A stretch of 64,000 nucleotides of DNA from Edaphochlamys debaryana (GCA_016858145.1 JAEHOE010000243.1:1-64000); one strand, 5' to 3'; shown: positions 31,240 to 44,909, counted from the stretch's first letter. Notes: generated from the letters alone by a model not told the origin. Numbers and translations are program-made.

Positions 31240-33299
31240 TGAAACGTAGGAGGCGGCCGGGGCGAGGTCGCGAGACTGGGCGACTCGCAGAGGCGCAATA
31301 GGAAGGGGAAACAAGCGTGTGAGCGACCATCATCATCTATGACCAGGTGTTGAAAAGCCCGACTGATGTGGAAGGCCCAGGTTGCGCACCGACATCGCGG
31401 TCGTGGTGGGCGTGCGGCCGAGCCCTCCCTGGACTCAGGCCCCCGCCCAGGCCAGCAAGACAAGTAAGTGTCCTCGCCATGCACGCGCGCTCCCGAGGCA
31501 TGGACCTCATACCAGCGACGATCGGTGCACGGCGCCTAACCCCGCACGCAAACGGGAAGGGGTGCAAGACAGGGACCCCGAGGCGACGACCCGAACGCAC
31601 CACCAGGCCGCCAGAAGCCAGACCACCCCTCAAGTCCGCAATGCGCAACAGCGCCCCTGCACCCGGCCCGAGGTTCCCCTCTGCCAGGGCAGCACGAGAA
31701 CGGCAGCAGACCGCAGCCGCGCCTACCCCCACCTTGCCCCCGTCGCCCTGATGACAAACATGCGTGTAGAACAACATCAACGTGTTCCGCAAACTACGCA
31801 GCCTCGTTGTGTAGACCTCAAGGGCGCGCGGGCTCTCGCGCCGTGTTGGTTGCACTGTTGGCGCCATGTCTGCTGAGCGAGGCCTCACTTCATCAGCCGT
31901 AGCCACCGTGAGGGCCATGGGTACGCCAGGCCAGAGAGCCGCTAACCGCCCAGCATTCCTCACGCAATGCCACGGCGAAGCCCTTGCAGGCAGCCTCCGC
32001 CATCCCAGAGAGCGACACAAGGGGAAGCCCGGCAGCATAGAGGGGTCTAGAGACGCCGTGCACAGCAGCACATGGCCAGTACAATGCTGCAACGCCACGC
32101 CACGGCGACAGAACCCTGCAGACGCGGGCCCTGAGCTCTCGCTCCACTCGAGGCCACAACTGAGCGAGCGCACAACCCGGCAGCAACGCAAGACCCCTCC
32201 GCTCCAAGATCCCCGTGCTGTACACACCTCCACCGCATGCCGTGGCGCCCCGGACGCCTGCACAAGCTGCCGTGCACCACGGCGCGGCCAGGCTGCCACC
32301 CGCAGTCTTCAGCAACCCCGTGCACGGCCTACCCTCTCCCCCCAGTGGCTGTGCACCACCAGGCACCAGCTTGTCCGCCCTTGATAGCAGCGGCGCCAAG
32401 CACGCCCTCAACGGACCTTGTCGCACAGTCTCGTCAAGGCCAGACGGCCAAGCCGCCTCTGCTCCTCCAAGCTGCGGGGGGGGGCGCCCGCGCTACGTAC
32501 CGCTCACGCCGCATACCTGCAGGTAAGGCCCAGCGAACCCTGCAGCTGGGCGCAGGAGGGCAAACACTTCAGCCCGTGAGCTGGGTGTGCGTCCAGAGCC
32601 GGCCGTGGGACCAGAGCACGAGCCCCCTCACGGGCCGCGGCCGCTGCAGCGTGTGGCTCCGCCACAGGCCACAGCCGCGCGCGTCCGACGAGTACAGCCC
32701 GCCGCGGAGCGCCAGACCCCACTCATCAGCAGCTGCGCTTGCTCCTGCCCCTTGTTGTTGTTGTTGTTACACGGTCAAGGGCATCAGCCGTGAACTCCCA
32801 TACGGGCCGTGGGCCCTTGACACCGAATCACCTGGACCAAACCCCCAAGCTGCTGAAAGCTTGCTGCTGCGACGCGTCGCCCAGAAAGCGCAAGGTGCAA
32901 GGCCCGGGGGCGGGCTGTGGGGGCTTGCCCCCAACTCATTGATGGCCCTCGTCGGACCCCCAGAAGCGCGGTCTCTTGCCAGACCTTGTGCAAGCCCTTC
33001 ACCGCGGGTCACAACACCTTCCGGACTGCTGCTGGCGGCAGCCGCGCGTGGCGCTCCGTGCTCCCGCGCGAACGTCGATCGACCAAGGCCGCTTGGCACG
33101 CGCGAGCGCCCTTGTCGAGCAGCAGAGTAGTAGCCAGATGAATCAGCTATTATGTAGAGCAAGCGACCAGACGTCGCGTGTAAGTCGTTGCGATGGCGCG
33201 AAGCCTCCGCTTCTTTATTGCGCCGTCACAGCGAGCGCTTTGCTTGAGGCCTACTACGTTCTACTTAAAGCCCGATACCCGTAGGTGCATCTACCAAAC
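31240..33299 (+). repeat. Satellite monomer 7, with a 110-bp insertion
   Basis: 2060 bp. It carries the insertion at 31804-31913 and begins a run of monomers (7-11) sharing GGACTCAGGCC in place of GGACTCGGCC. Confidence 0.9.
31804..31913 (+). other. 110-bp insertion in monomer 7
   Basis: An unrelated sequence inserted between ACGCA-GCC and GCC-ATGGG, so the 3-bp GCC is repeated at both ends. Inside is a hairpin GGCGCG...CGCGCC. Terminal inverted repeats are weak (CCTC/GAGG at most). It could be a small DNA-transposon relic, but I cannot assign a family. Confidence 0.5.
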
Positions 33300-35107
33300 T
33301 GAAACGTAGGAGGCGGCCGGGGCGAGGTCGCGAGACTGGGCGAGTCGCAGAGGCGCAATAGGAAGGGGAAACAAGCGTGTGAGCGACCATCATCATCTAT
33401 GACCAGGTGTTGAAAAGCCCGACTGATGTGGAAGGCCCAGGTTGCGCACCGACATCGCGGTCGTGGTGGGCGTGCGGCCGAGCCCTCCCTGGACTCAGGC
33501 CCCCGCCCAGGCCAGCAAGACAAGTAAGTGTCCTCGCCATGCACGCGCGCTCCCGAGGCATGGACCTCATACCAGCGACGATCGGTGCACGGCGCCTAAC
33601 CCCGCACGCAAACGGGAAGGGGTGCAAGACAGGGACCCCGAGGCGACGACCCGAACGCACCACCAGGCCGCCAGAAGCCAGACCACCCCTCAAGTCCGCA
33701 ATGCGCAACAGCGCCCCTGCACCCGGCCCGAGGTTCCCCTCTGCCAGGGCAGCAGGAGAACGGCAGCAGGCCGCAGCCGCGCCTACCCCCACCTTGCCCC
33801 CGTCGCCCTGATGACAAACATGCGTGTAGAACAACATCAACGTGTTCCGCAAACTACGCAGCCATGGGTACGCCAGGCCAGAGAGCCGCTAACCGCCCAG
33901 CATTCCTCACGCAATGCCACGGCGAAGCCCTTGCAGGCAGCCTCCGCCATCCCAGAGAGCGACACAAGGGGAAGCCCGGCAGCATAGAGGCGTCTAGAGA
34001 CGCCGTGCACAGCAGCACACGGCCAGTACAATGCTGCAACGCCACGCCACGGCGACAGAACCCTGCAGACGCGGGCCCTGAGCTCTCGCTCCACTCGAGG
34101 CCACAACTGAGCGAGCGCACAACCCGGCAGCAACGCAAGACCCCTCCGCTCCAAGATCCCCGTGCTGTACACACCTCCACCGCATGCCGTGGCGCCCCGG
34201 ACGCCTGCACAAGCTGCCGTGCACCACGGCGCGGCCAGGCTGCCACCCGCAGTCTTCAGCAACCCCGTGCACGGCCTACCCTCTCCCCCCAGTGGCTGTG
34301 CACCACCAGGCACCAGCTGGATACCTGCAGGTAAGGCCCAGCGAACCCTGCAGCTGGGCGCAGGAGGGCAAACACTTCAGCCCGTGAGCTGGGTGTGCGT
34401 CCAGAGCCGGCCGTGGGACCAGAGCACGAGCCCCCTCACGGGCCGCGGCCGCTGCAGCGTGTGGCTCCGCCACAGGCCACAGCCGCGCGCGTCCGACGAG
34501 TACAGCCCGCCGCGGAGCGCCAGACCCCACTCATCAGCAGCTGCGCTTGCTCCTGCCCCTTGTTGTTGTTGTTGTTACACGGTCAAGGGCATCAGCCGTG
34601 AACTCCCATACGGGCCGTGGGCCCTTGACACCGAATCACCTGGACCAAACCCCCAAGCTGCTGAAAGCTTGCTGCTGCGACGCGTCGCCCAGAAAGCGCA
34701 AGGTGCAAGGCCCGGGGGCGGGCTGTGGGGGCTTGCCCCCAACTCATTGATGGCCCTCGTCGGACCCCCAGAAGCGCGGTCTCTTGCCAGACCTTGTGCA
34801 AGCCCTTCACCGCGGGTCACAACACCTTCCGGACTGCTGCTGGCGGCAGCCGCGCGTGGCGCTCCGTGCTCCCGCGCGAACGTCGATCGACCAAGGCCGC
34901 TTGGCACGCGCGAGCGCCCTTGTCGAGCAGCAGAGTAGTAGCCAGATGAATCAGCTATTATGTAGAGCAAGCGACCAGACGTCGCGTGTAAGTCGTTGCG
35001 ATGGCGCGAAGCCTCCGCTTCTTTATTGCGCCGTCACAGCGAGCGCTTTGCTTGAGGCCTACTACGTTCTACTTAAAGCCCGATACCCGTAGGTGCATCT
35101 ACCAAAC
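33300..35107 (+). repeat. Satellite monomer 8, 138 bp shorter
   Basis: 1808 bp. A deletion near 34318 joins CACCAGCT directly to GGATACCTGCAGG, removing the poly-G region. Monomer 9 has the same deletion. Confidence 0.9.
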
Positions 35108-36916
35108 TGAAACGTAGGAGGCGGCCGGGGCGAGGTCGCGAGACTGGGCGAGTCGCAGAGGCGCAATAGGAAGGGGAAACAAGCGTGTGAGCGACCATCA
35201 TCATCTATGACCAGGTGTTGAAAAGCCCGACTGATGTGGAAGGCCCAGGTTGCGCACCGACATCGCGGTCGTGGTGGGCGTGCGGCCGAGCCCTCCCTGG
35301 ACTCAGGCCCCCGCCCAGGCCAGCAAGACAAGTAAGTGTCCTCGCCATGCACGCGCGCTCCCGAGGCATGGACCTCATACCAGCGACGATCGGTGCACGG
35401 CGCCTAACCCCGCACGCAAACGGGAAGGGGTGCAAGACAGGGACCCCGAGGCGACGACCCGAACGCACCACCAGGCCGCCAGAAGCCAGACCACCCCTCA
35501 AGTCCGCAATGCGCAACAGCGCCCCTGCACCCGGCCCGAGGTTCCCCTCTGCCAGGGCAGCAGGAGAACGGCAGCAGGCCGCAGCCGCGCCTACCCCCAC
35601 CTTGCCCCCGTCGCCCTGATGACAAACATGCGTGTAGAACAACATCAACGTGTTCCGCAAACTACGCAGCCATGGGTACGCCAGGCCAGAGAGCCGCTAA
35701 CCGCCCAGCATTCCTCACGCAATGCCACGGCGAAGCCCTTGCAGGCAGCCTCCGCCATCCCAGAGAGCGACACAAGGGGAAGCCCGGCAGCATAGAGGCG
35801 TCTAGAGACGCCGTGCACAGCAGCACACGGCCAGTACAATGCTGCAACGCCACGCCACGGCGACAGAACCCTGCAGACGCGGGCCCTGAGCTCTCGCTCC
35901 ACTCGAGGCCACAACTGAGCGAGCGCACAACCCGGCAGCAACGCAAGACCCCTCCGCTCCAAGATCCCCGTGCTGTACACACCTCCACCGCATGCCGTGG
36001 CGCCCCGGACGCCTGCACAAGCTGCCGTGCACCACGGCGCGGCCAGGCTGCCACCCGCAGTCTTCAGCAACCCCGTGCACGGCCTACCCTCTCCCCCCAG
36101 TGGCTGTGCACCACCAGGCACCAGCTGGATACCTGCAGGTAAGGCCCAGCGAACCCTGCAGCTGGGCGCAGGAGGGCAAACACTTCAGCCCGTGAGCTGG
36201 GTGTGCGTCCAGAGCCGGCCGTGGGACCAGAGCACGAGCCCCCTCACGGGCCGCGGCCCGCTGCAGCGTGTGGCTCCGCCACAGGCCACAGCCGCGCGCG
36301 TCCGACGAGTACAGCCCGCCGCGGAGCGCCAGACCCCACTCATCAGCAGCTGCGCTTGCTCCTGCCCCTTGTTGTTGTTGTTGTTACACGGTCAAGGGCA
36401 TCAGCCGTGAACTCCCATACGGGCCGTGGGCCCTTGACACCGAATCACCTGGACCAAACCCCCAAGCTGCTGAAAGCTTGCTGCTGCGACGCGTCGCCCA
36501 GAAAGCGCAAGGTGCAAGGCCCGGGGGCGGGCTGTGGGGGCTTGCCCCCAACTCATTGATGGCCCTCGTCGGACCCCCAGAAGCGCGGTCTCTTGCCAGA
36601 CCTTGTGCAAGCCCTTCACCGCGGGTCACAACACCTTCCGGACTGCTGCTGGCGGCAGCCGCGCGTGGCGCTCCGTGCTCCCGCGCGAACGTCGATCGAC
36701 CAAGGCCGCTTGGCACGCGCGAGCGCCCTTGTCGAGCAGCAGAGTAGTAGCCAGATGAATCAGCTATTATGTAGAGCAAGCGACCAGACGTCGCGTGTAA
36801 GTCGTTGCGATGGCGCGAAGCCTTCGCTTCTTTATTGCGCCGTCACAGCGAGCGCCTTGCTTGAGGCCTACTACGTTCTACTTAAAGCCCGATACCCGTA
36901 GGTGCATCTACTAAAC
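35108..36916 (+). repeat. Satellite monomer 9, 138 bp shorter
   Basis: 1809 bp with the same deletion as monomer 8 (near 36127) and one extra C at GCGGCCCGCTGC. Its last boundary reads CTACTAAACTG instead of CTACCAAACTG. Confidence 0.9.
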
Positions 36917-38863
36917 TGAAACGTAGGAGGCGGCCGGGGCGAGGTCGCGAGACTGGGCGAGTCGCAGAGGCGCAATAGGAAGGGGAAACAAGCGTGTGAG
37001 CGACCATCATCATCTATGACCAGGTGTTGAAAAGCCCGACTGATGTGGAAGGCCCAGGTTGCGCACCGACATCGCGGTCGTGGTGGGCGTGCGGCCGAGC
37101 CCTCCCTGGACTCAGGCCCCCGCCCAGGCCAGCAAGACAAGTAAGTGTCCTCGCCATGCACGCGCGCTCCCGAGGCATGGACCTCATACCAGCGACGATC
37201 GGTGCACGGCGCCTAACCCCGCACGCAAACGGGAAGGGGTGCAAGACAGGGACCCCGAGGCGACGACCCGAACGCACCACCAGGCCGCCAGAAGCCAGAC
37301 CACCCCTCAAGTCCGCAATGCGCAACAGCGCCCCTGCACCCGGCCCGAGGTTCCCCTCTGCCAGGGCAGCAGGAGAACGGCAGCAGGCCGCAGCCGCGCC
37401 TACCCCCACCTTGCCCCCGTCGCCCTGATGACAAACATGCGTGTAGAACAACATCAACATGTTCCGCAAACTACGCAGCCATGGGTACGCCAGGCCAGAG
37501 AGCCGCTAACCGCCCAGCATTCCTCACGCAATGCCACGGCGAAGCCCTTGCAGGCAGCCTCCGCCATCCCAGAGAGCGACACAAGGGGAAGCCCGGCAGC
37601 ATAGAGGGGTCTAGAGACGCCGTGCACAGCAGCACATGGCCAGTACAATGCTGCAACGCCACGCCACGGCGACAGAACCCTGCAGACGCGGGCCCTGAGC
37701 TCTCGCTCCACTCGAGGCCACAACTGAGCGAGCGCACAACCCGGCAGCAACGCAAGACCCCTCCGCTCCAAGATCCCCGTGCTGTACACACCTCCACCGC
37801 ATGCCGTGGCGCCCCGGACGCCTGCACAAGCTGCCGTGCACCACGGCGCGGCCAGGCTGCCACCCGCAGTCTTCAGCAACCCCGTGCACGGCCTACCCTC
37901 TCCCCCCAGTGGCTGTGCACCACCAGGCACCAGCTTGTCCGCCCTTGATAGCAGCGGCGCCAAGCACGCCCTCAACGGACCTTGTCGCACAGTCTCGTCA
38001 AGGCCAGACGGCCAAGCCGCCTCTGCTCCTCCAAGCTGCGGGGGGGGGCGCCCGCGCTACGTACCGCTCACGCCGCATACCTGCAGGTAAGGCCCAGCGA
38101 ACCCTGCAGCTGGGCGCAGGAGGGCAAACACTTCAGCCCGTGAGCTGGGTGTGCGTCCAGAGCCGGCCGTGGGACCAGAGCACGAGCCCCCTCACGGGCC
38201 GCGGCCGCTGCAGCGTGTGGCTCCGCCACAGGCCACAGCCGCGTGCGTCCGACGAGTACAGCCCGCCGCGGAGCGCCAGACCCCACTCATCAGCAGCTGC
38301 GCTTGCTCCTGCCCCTTGTTGTTGTTGTTGTTACACGGTCAAGGGCATCAGCCGTGAACTCCCATACGGGCCGTGGGCCCTTGACACCGAATCACCTGGA
38401 CCAAACCCCCAAGCTGCTGAAAGCTTGCTGCTGCGACGCGTCGCCCAGAAAGCGCAAGGTGCAAGGCCCGGGGGCGGGCTGTGGGGGCTTGCCCCCAACT
38501 CATTGATGGCCCTCGTCGGACCCCCAGAAGCGCGGTCTCTTGCCAGACCTTGTGCAAGCCCTTCACCGCGGGTCACAACACCTTCCGGACTGCTGCTGGC
38601 GGCAGCCGCGCGTGGCGCTCCGTGCTCCCGCGCGAACGTCGATCGACCAAGGCCGCTTGGCACGCGCGAGCGCCCTTGTCGAGCAGCAGAGTAGTAGCCA
38701 GATGAATCAGCTATTATGTAGAGCAAGCGACCAGACGTCGCGTGTAAGTCGTTGCGATGGCGCGAAGCCTCCGCTTCTTTATTGCGCCGTCACAGCGAGC
38801 GCTTTGCTTGAGGCCTACTACGTTCTACTTAAAGCCCGATACCCGTAGGTGCATCTACCAAAC
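36917..38863 (+). repeat. Satellite monomer 10
   Basis: 1947 bp, full length again. It shares the GGACTCAGGCC marker. Private changes are AACATGTTCCG and GCGTGCGTCCG. Confidence 0.9.
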
Positions 38864-40815
38864 TGAAACGTAGGAGGCGGCCGGGGCGAGGTCGCGAGAC
38901 TGGGCGAGTCGCAGAGGCGCAATAGGAAGGGGAAACAAGCGTGTGAGCGACCATCATCATCTATGACCAGGTGTTGAAAAGCCCGACTGATGTGGAAGGC
39001 CCAGGTTGCGCACCGACATCGCGGTCGTGGTGGGCGTGCGGCCGAGCCCTCCCTGGACTCAGGCCCCCGCCCAGGCCAGCAAGACAAGTAAGTGTCCTCG
39101 CCATGCACGCGCGCTCCCGAGGCATGGACCTCATACCAGCGACGATCGGTGCACGGCGCCTAACCCCGCACGCAAACGGGAAGGGGTGCAAGACAGGGAC
39201 CCCGAGGCGACGACCCGAACGCACCACCAGGCCGCCAGAAGCCAGACCACCCCTCAAGTCCGCAATGCGCAACAGCGCCCCTGCACCCGGCCCGAGGTTC
39301 CCCTCTGCCAGGGCAGCAGGAGAACGGCAGCAGGCCGCAGCCGCGCCTACCCCCACCTTGCCCCCGTCGCCCTGATGACAAACATGCGTGTAGAACAACA
39401 TCAACGTGTTCCGCAAACTACGCAACCATGGGTACGCCAGGCCAGAGAGCCGCTAACCGCCCAGCATTCCTCACGCAATGCCACGGCGAAGCCCTTGCAG
39501 GCAGCCTCCGCCATCCCAGAGAGCGACACAAGGGGAAGCCCGGCAGCATAGAGGCGTCTAGAGACGCCGTGCACAGCAGCACACGGCCAGTACAATGCTG
39601 CAACGCCACGCCACGGCGACAGAACCCTGCAGACGCGGGCCCTGAGCTCTCGCTCCACTCGAGGCCACAACTGAGCGAGCGCACAACCCGGCAGCAACGC
39701 AAGACCCCTCCGCTCCAAGATCCCCGTGCTGTACACACCTCCACCGCATGCCGTGGCGCCCCGGACGCCTGCACAAGCTGCCGTGCACCACGGCGCGGCC
39801 AGGCTGCCACCCGCAGTCTTCAGCAACCCCGTGCACGGCCTACCCTCTCCCCCCAGTGGCTGTGCACCACCAGGCACCAGCTTGTCCGCCCTTGATAGCA
39901 GCGGCGCCAAGCACGCCCTCAACGGACCTTGTCGCACAGTCTCGTCAAGGCCAGACGGCCAAGCCGCCTCTGCTCCTCCAAGCTGCGGGGGGGAACGCCC
40001 GCGCTACGTACCGCTCACGCCGCATACCTGCAGGTAAGGCCCAGCGAACCCTGCAGCTGGGCGCAGGAGGGCAAACACTTCAGCCCGTGAGCTGGGTGTG
40101 CGTCCAGAGCCGGCCGTGGGACCAGAGCACGAGCTGAGCCCCCTCACGGGCCGCGGCCGCTGCAGCGTGTGGCTCCGCCACAGGCCACAGCCGCGCGCGT
40201 CCGACGAGTACAGCCCGCCGCGGAGCGCCAGACCCCACTCATCAGCAGCTGCGCTTGCTCCTGCCCCTTGTTGTTGTTGTTGTTACACGGTCAAGGGCAT
40301 CAGCCGTGAACTCCCATACGGGCCGTGGGCCCTTGACACCGAATCACCTGGACCAAACCCCCAAGCTGCTGAAAGCTTGCTGCTGCGACGCGTCGCCCAG
40401 AAAGCGCAAGGTGCAAGGCCCGGGGGCGGGCTGTGGGGGCTTGCCCCCAACTCAATGATGGCCCTCGTCGGACCCCCAGAAGCGCGGTCTCTTGCCAGAC
40501 CTTGTGCAAGCCCTTCACCGCGGGTCACAACACCTTCCGGACTGCTGCTGGCGGCAGCCGCGCGTGGCGCTCCGTGCTCCCGCGCGAACGTCGATCGACC
40601 AAGGCCGCTTGGCACGCGCGAGCACCCTTGTCGAGCAGCAGAGTAGTAGCCAGATGAATCAGCTATTATGTAGAGCAAGCGACCAGACGTCGCGTGTAAG
40701 TCGTTGCGATGGCGCGAAGCCTCCGCTTCTTTATTGCGCCGTCACAGCGAGCGCTTTGCTTGAGGCCTACTACGTTCTACTTAAAGCCCGATACCCGTAG
40801 GTGCATCTACCAAAC
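38864..40815 (+). repeat. Satellite monomer 11
   Basis: 1952 bp. It combines the GGACTCAGGCC marker of monomers 7-10 with the TGA insertion and GGGGGGGAACGCC run of monomers 12-14, so it looks like a recombinant or intermediate. Confidence 0.9.
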
Positions 40816-42862
40816 TGAAACGTAGGAGGCGGCCGGGGCGAGGTCGCGAGACTGGGCGAGTCGCAGAGGCGCAATAGGAAGGGGAAACAAGCGTGTGAGC
40901 GACCATCATCATCTATGACCAGGTGTTGAAAAGCCCGACTGATGTGGAAGGCCCAGGTTGCGCACCGACATCGCGGTCGTGGTGGGCGTGCGGCCGAGCC
41001 CTCCCTGGACTCGGCCCCCGCCCAGGCCAGCAAGACAAGTAAGTGTCCTCGCCATGCACGCGCGCTCCCGTGGCATGGACCTCATACCAGCGACGATCGG
41101 TGCACGGCGCCTAACCCCGCACGCAAACGGGAAGGGGTGCAAGACAGGGACCCCGAGGCGACGACCCGAACGCACCACCAGGCCGCCAGAAGCCAGACCA
41201 CCCCTCAAGTCCGCAATGCGCAACAGCGCCCCTGCACCCGGCCCGAGGTTCCCCTCTGCCAGGGCAGCAGGAGAACGGCAGCAGGCCGCAGCCGCGCCTA
41301 CCCCCACCTTGCCCCCGTCGCCCTGATGACAAACATGCGTGTAGAACAACATCAACGTGTTCCGCAAACTACGCAGCCATGGGTACGCCAGGCCAGAGGG
41401 CCGCTAACCGCCCAGTCCTCGGTGTTTACAATGAAGGACCCCCCTGGGGTCACAGCGCTGAACGCTGGGGCCAAGCGACCCACCACACGGGCTCACGGGC
41501 TCACCGCCCAGCATTCCTCACGCAATGCCACGGCGAAGCCCTTGCAGGCAGCCTCCGCCATCCCAGAGAGCGACACAAGGGGAAGCCCGGCAGCATAGAG
41601 GCGTCTAGAGACGCCGTGCACAGCAGCACACGGCCAGTACAATGCTGCAACGCCACGCCACGGCGACAGAACCCTGCAGACGCGGGCCCTGAGCTCTCGC
41701 TCCACTCGAGGCCACAACTGAGCGAGCGCACAACCCGGCAGCAACGCAAGACCCCTCCGCTCCAAGATCCCCGTGCTGTACACACCTCCCCCGCATGCCG
41801 TGGCGCCCCGGACGCCTGCACAAGCTGCCGTGCACCACGGCGCGGCCAGGCTGCCACCCGCAGTCTTCAGCAACCCCGTGCACGGCCTACCCTCTCCCCC
41901 CAGTGGCTGTGCACCACCAGGCACCAGCTTGTCCGCCCTTGATAGCAGCGGCGCCAAGCACGCCCTCAACGGACCTTGTCGCACAGTCTCGTCAAGGCCA
42001 GACGGCCAAGCCGCCTCTGCTCCTCCAAGCTGCGGGGGGGAACGCCCGCGCTACGTACCGCTCACGCCGCATACCTGCAGGTAAGGCCCAGCGAACCCTG
42101 CAGCTGGGCGCAGGAGGGCAAACACTTCAGCCCGTGAGCTGGGTGTGCGTCCAGAGCCGGCCGTGGGACCAGAGCACGAGCTGAGCCCCCTCACGGGCCG
42201 CGGCCGCTGCAGCGTGTGGCTCCGCCACAGGCCACAGCCGCGCGCGTCCGACGAGTACAGCCCGCCGCGGAGCGCCAGACCCCACTCATCAGCAGCTGCG
42301 CTTGCTCCTGCCCCTTGTTGTTGTTGTTGTTACACGGTCAAGGGCATCAGGCGTGAACTCCCATACGGGCCGTGGGCCCTTGACACCGAATCACCTGGAC
42401 CAAACCCCCAAGCTGCTGAAAGCTTGCTGCTGCGACGCGTCGCCCAGAAAGCGCAAGGTGCAAGGCCCGGGGGCGGGCTGTGGGGGCTTGCCCCCAACTC
42501 AATGATGGCCCTCGTCGGACCCCCAGAAGCGCGGTCTCTTGCCAGACCTTGTGCAAGCCCTTCACCGCGGGTCACAACACCTTCCGGACTGCTGCTGGCG
42601 GCAGCCGCGCGTGGCGCTCCGTGCTCCCGCGCGAACGTCGATCGACCAAGGCCGCTTGGCACGCGCGAGCACCCTTGTCGAGCAGCAGAGTAGTAGCCAG
42701 ATGAATCAGCTATTATGTAGAGCAAGCGACCAGACGTCGCGTGTAAGTCGTTGCGATGGCGCGAAGCCTCCGCTTCTTTATTGCGCCGTCACAGCGAGCG
42801 CTTTGCTTGAGGCCTACTACGTTCTACTTAAAGCCCGATACCCGTAGGTGCATCTACCAAAC
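40816..42862 (+). repeat. Satellite monomer 12, with retroposed insert
   Basis: 2047 bp. First of four consecutive near-identical monomers carrying the 87-bp insert. It has the CCCGTGGCATGG and CATCAGGCGTG variants. Confidence 0.9.
41416..41502 (-). mobile_element. 5'-truncated retroposed insert (87 bp) with 9-bp target duplication
   Basis: Flanked by the direct repeat ACCGCCCAG (41407-41415 and 41503-41511). Read on the minus strand its 3' end is GTAAACACCGAGGA, the same end as the inserts at 54764-54905 and 56777-57020, which have a different target duplication. A constant 3' end, variable 5' end and target duplication suggest target-primed reverse transcription of a LINE or SINE. The family is not identified. 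Confidence 0.6.
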
Positions 42863-44909
42863 TGAAACGTAGGAGGCGGCCGGGGCGAGGTCGCGAGACT
42901 GGGCGAGTCGCAGAGGCGCAATAGGAAGGGGAAACAAGCGTGTGAGCGACCATCATCATCTATGACCAGGTGTTGAAAAGCCCGACTGATGTGGAAGGCC
43001 CAGGTTGCGCACCGACATCGCGGTCGTGGTGGGCGTGCGGCCGAGCCCTCCCTGGACTCGGCCCCCGCCCAGGCCAGCAAGACAAGTAAGTGTCCTCGCC
43101 ATGCACGCGCGCTCCCGTGGCATGGACCTCATACCAGCGACGATCGGTGCACGGCGCCTAACCCCGCACGCAAACGGGAAGGGGTGCAAGACAGGGACCC
43201 CGAGGCGACGACCCGAACGCACCACCAGGCCGCCAGAAGCCAGACCACCCCTCAAGTCCGCAATGCGCAACAGCGCCCCTGCACCCGGCCCGAGGTTCCC
43301 CTCTGCCAGGGCAGCAGGAGAACGGCAGCAGGCCGCAGCCGCGCCTACCCCCACCTTGCCCCCGTCGCCCTGATGACAAACATGCGTGTAGAACAACATC
43401 AACGTGTTCCGCAAACTACGCAGCCATGGGTACGCCAGGCCAGAGGGCCGCTAACCGCCCAGTCCTCGGTGTTTACAATGAAGGACCCCCCTGGGGTCAC
43501 AGCGCTGAACGCTGGGGCCAAGCGACCCACCACACGGGCTCACGGGCTCACCGCCCAGCATTCCTCACGCAATGCCACGGCGAAGCCCTTGCAGGCAGCC
43601 TCCGCCATCCCAGAGAGCGACACAAGGGGAAGCCCGGCAGCATAGAGGCGTCTAGAGACGCCGTGCACAGCAGCACACGGCCAGTACAATGCTGCAACGC
43701 CACGCCACGGCGACAGAACCCTGCAGACGCGGGCCCTGAGCTCTCGCTCCACTCGAGGCCACAACTGAGCGAGCGCACAACCCGGCAGCAACGCAAGACC
43801 CCTCCGCTCCAAGATCCCCGTGCTGTACACACCTCCCCCGCATGCCGTGGCGCCCCGGACGCCTGCACAAGCTGCCGTGCACCACGGCGCGGCCAGGCTG
43901 CCACCCGCAGTCTTCAGCAACCCCGTGCACGGCCTACCCTCTCCCCCCAGTGGCTGTGCACCACCAGGCACCAGCTTGTCCGCCCTTGATAGCAGCGGCG
44001 CCAAGCACGCCCTCAACGGACCTTGTCGCACAGTCTCGTCAAGGCCAGACGGCCAAGCCGCCTCTGCTCCTCCAAGCTGCGGGGGGGAACGCCCGCGCTA
44101 CGTACCGCTCACGCCGCATACCTGCAGGTAAGGCCCAGCGAACCCTGCAGCTGGGCGCAGGAGGGCAAACACTTCAGCCCGTGAGCTGGGTGTGCGTCCA
44201 GAGCCGGCCGTGGGACCAGAGCACGAGCTGAGCCCCCTCACGGGCCGCGGCCGCTGCAGCGTGTGGCTCCGCCACAGGCCACAGCCGCGCGCGTCCGACG
44301 AGTACAGCCCGCCGCGGAGCGCCAGACCCCACTCATCAGCAGCTGCGCTTGCTCCTGCCCCTTGTTGTTGTTGTTGTTACACGGTCAAGGGCATCAGGCG
44401 TGAACTCCCATACGGGCCGTGGGCCCTTGACACCGAATCACCTGGACCAAACCCCCAAGCTGCTGAAAGCTTGCTGCTGCGACGCGTCGCCCAGAAAGCG
44501 CAAGGTGCAAGGCCCGGGGGCGGGCTGTGGGGGCTTGCCCCCAACTCAATGATGGCCCTCGTCGGACCCCCAGAAGCGCGGTCTCTTGCCAGACCTTGTG
44601 CAAGCCCTTCACCGCGGGTCACAACACCTTCCGGACTGCTGCTGGCGGCAGCCGCGCGTGGCGCTCCGTGCTCCCGCGCGAACGTCGATCGACCAAGGCC
44701 GCTTGGCACGCGCGAGCACCCTTGTCGAGCAGCAGAGTAGTAGCCAGATGAATCAGCTATTATGTAGAGCAAGCGACCAGACGTCGCGTGTAAGTCGTTG
44801 CGATGGCGCGAAGCCTCCGCTTCTTTATTGCGCCGTCACAGCGAGCGCTTTGCTTGAGGCCTACTACGTTCTACTTAAAGCCCGATACCCGTAGGTGCAT
44901 CTACCAAAC
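42863..44909 (+). repeat. Satellite monomer 13, with retroposed insert
   Basis: 2047 bp, essentially identical to monomer 12, indicating very recent duplication or gene conversion. Confidence 0.9.
43463..43549 (-). mobile_element. Retroposed insert, duplicate in monomer 13
   Basis: Same insertion point and target duplication as at 41416. It was copied with the monomer rather than inserted independently. Confidence 0.6.
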
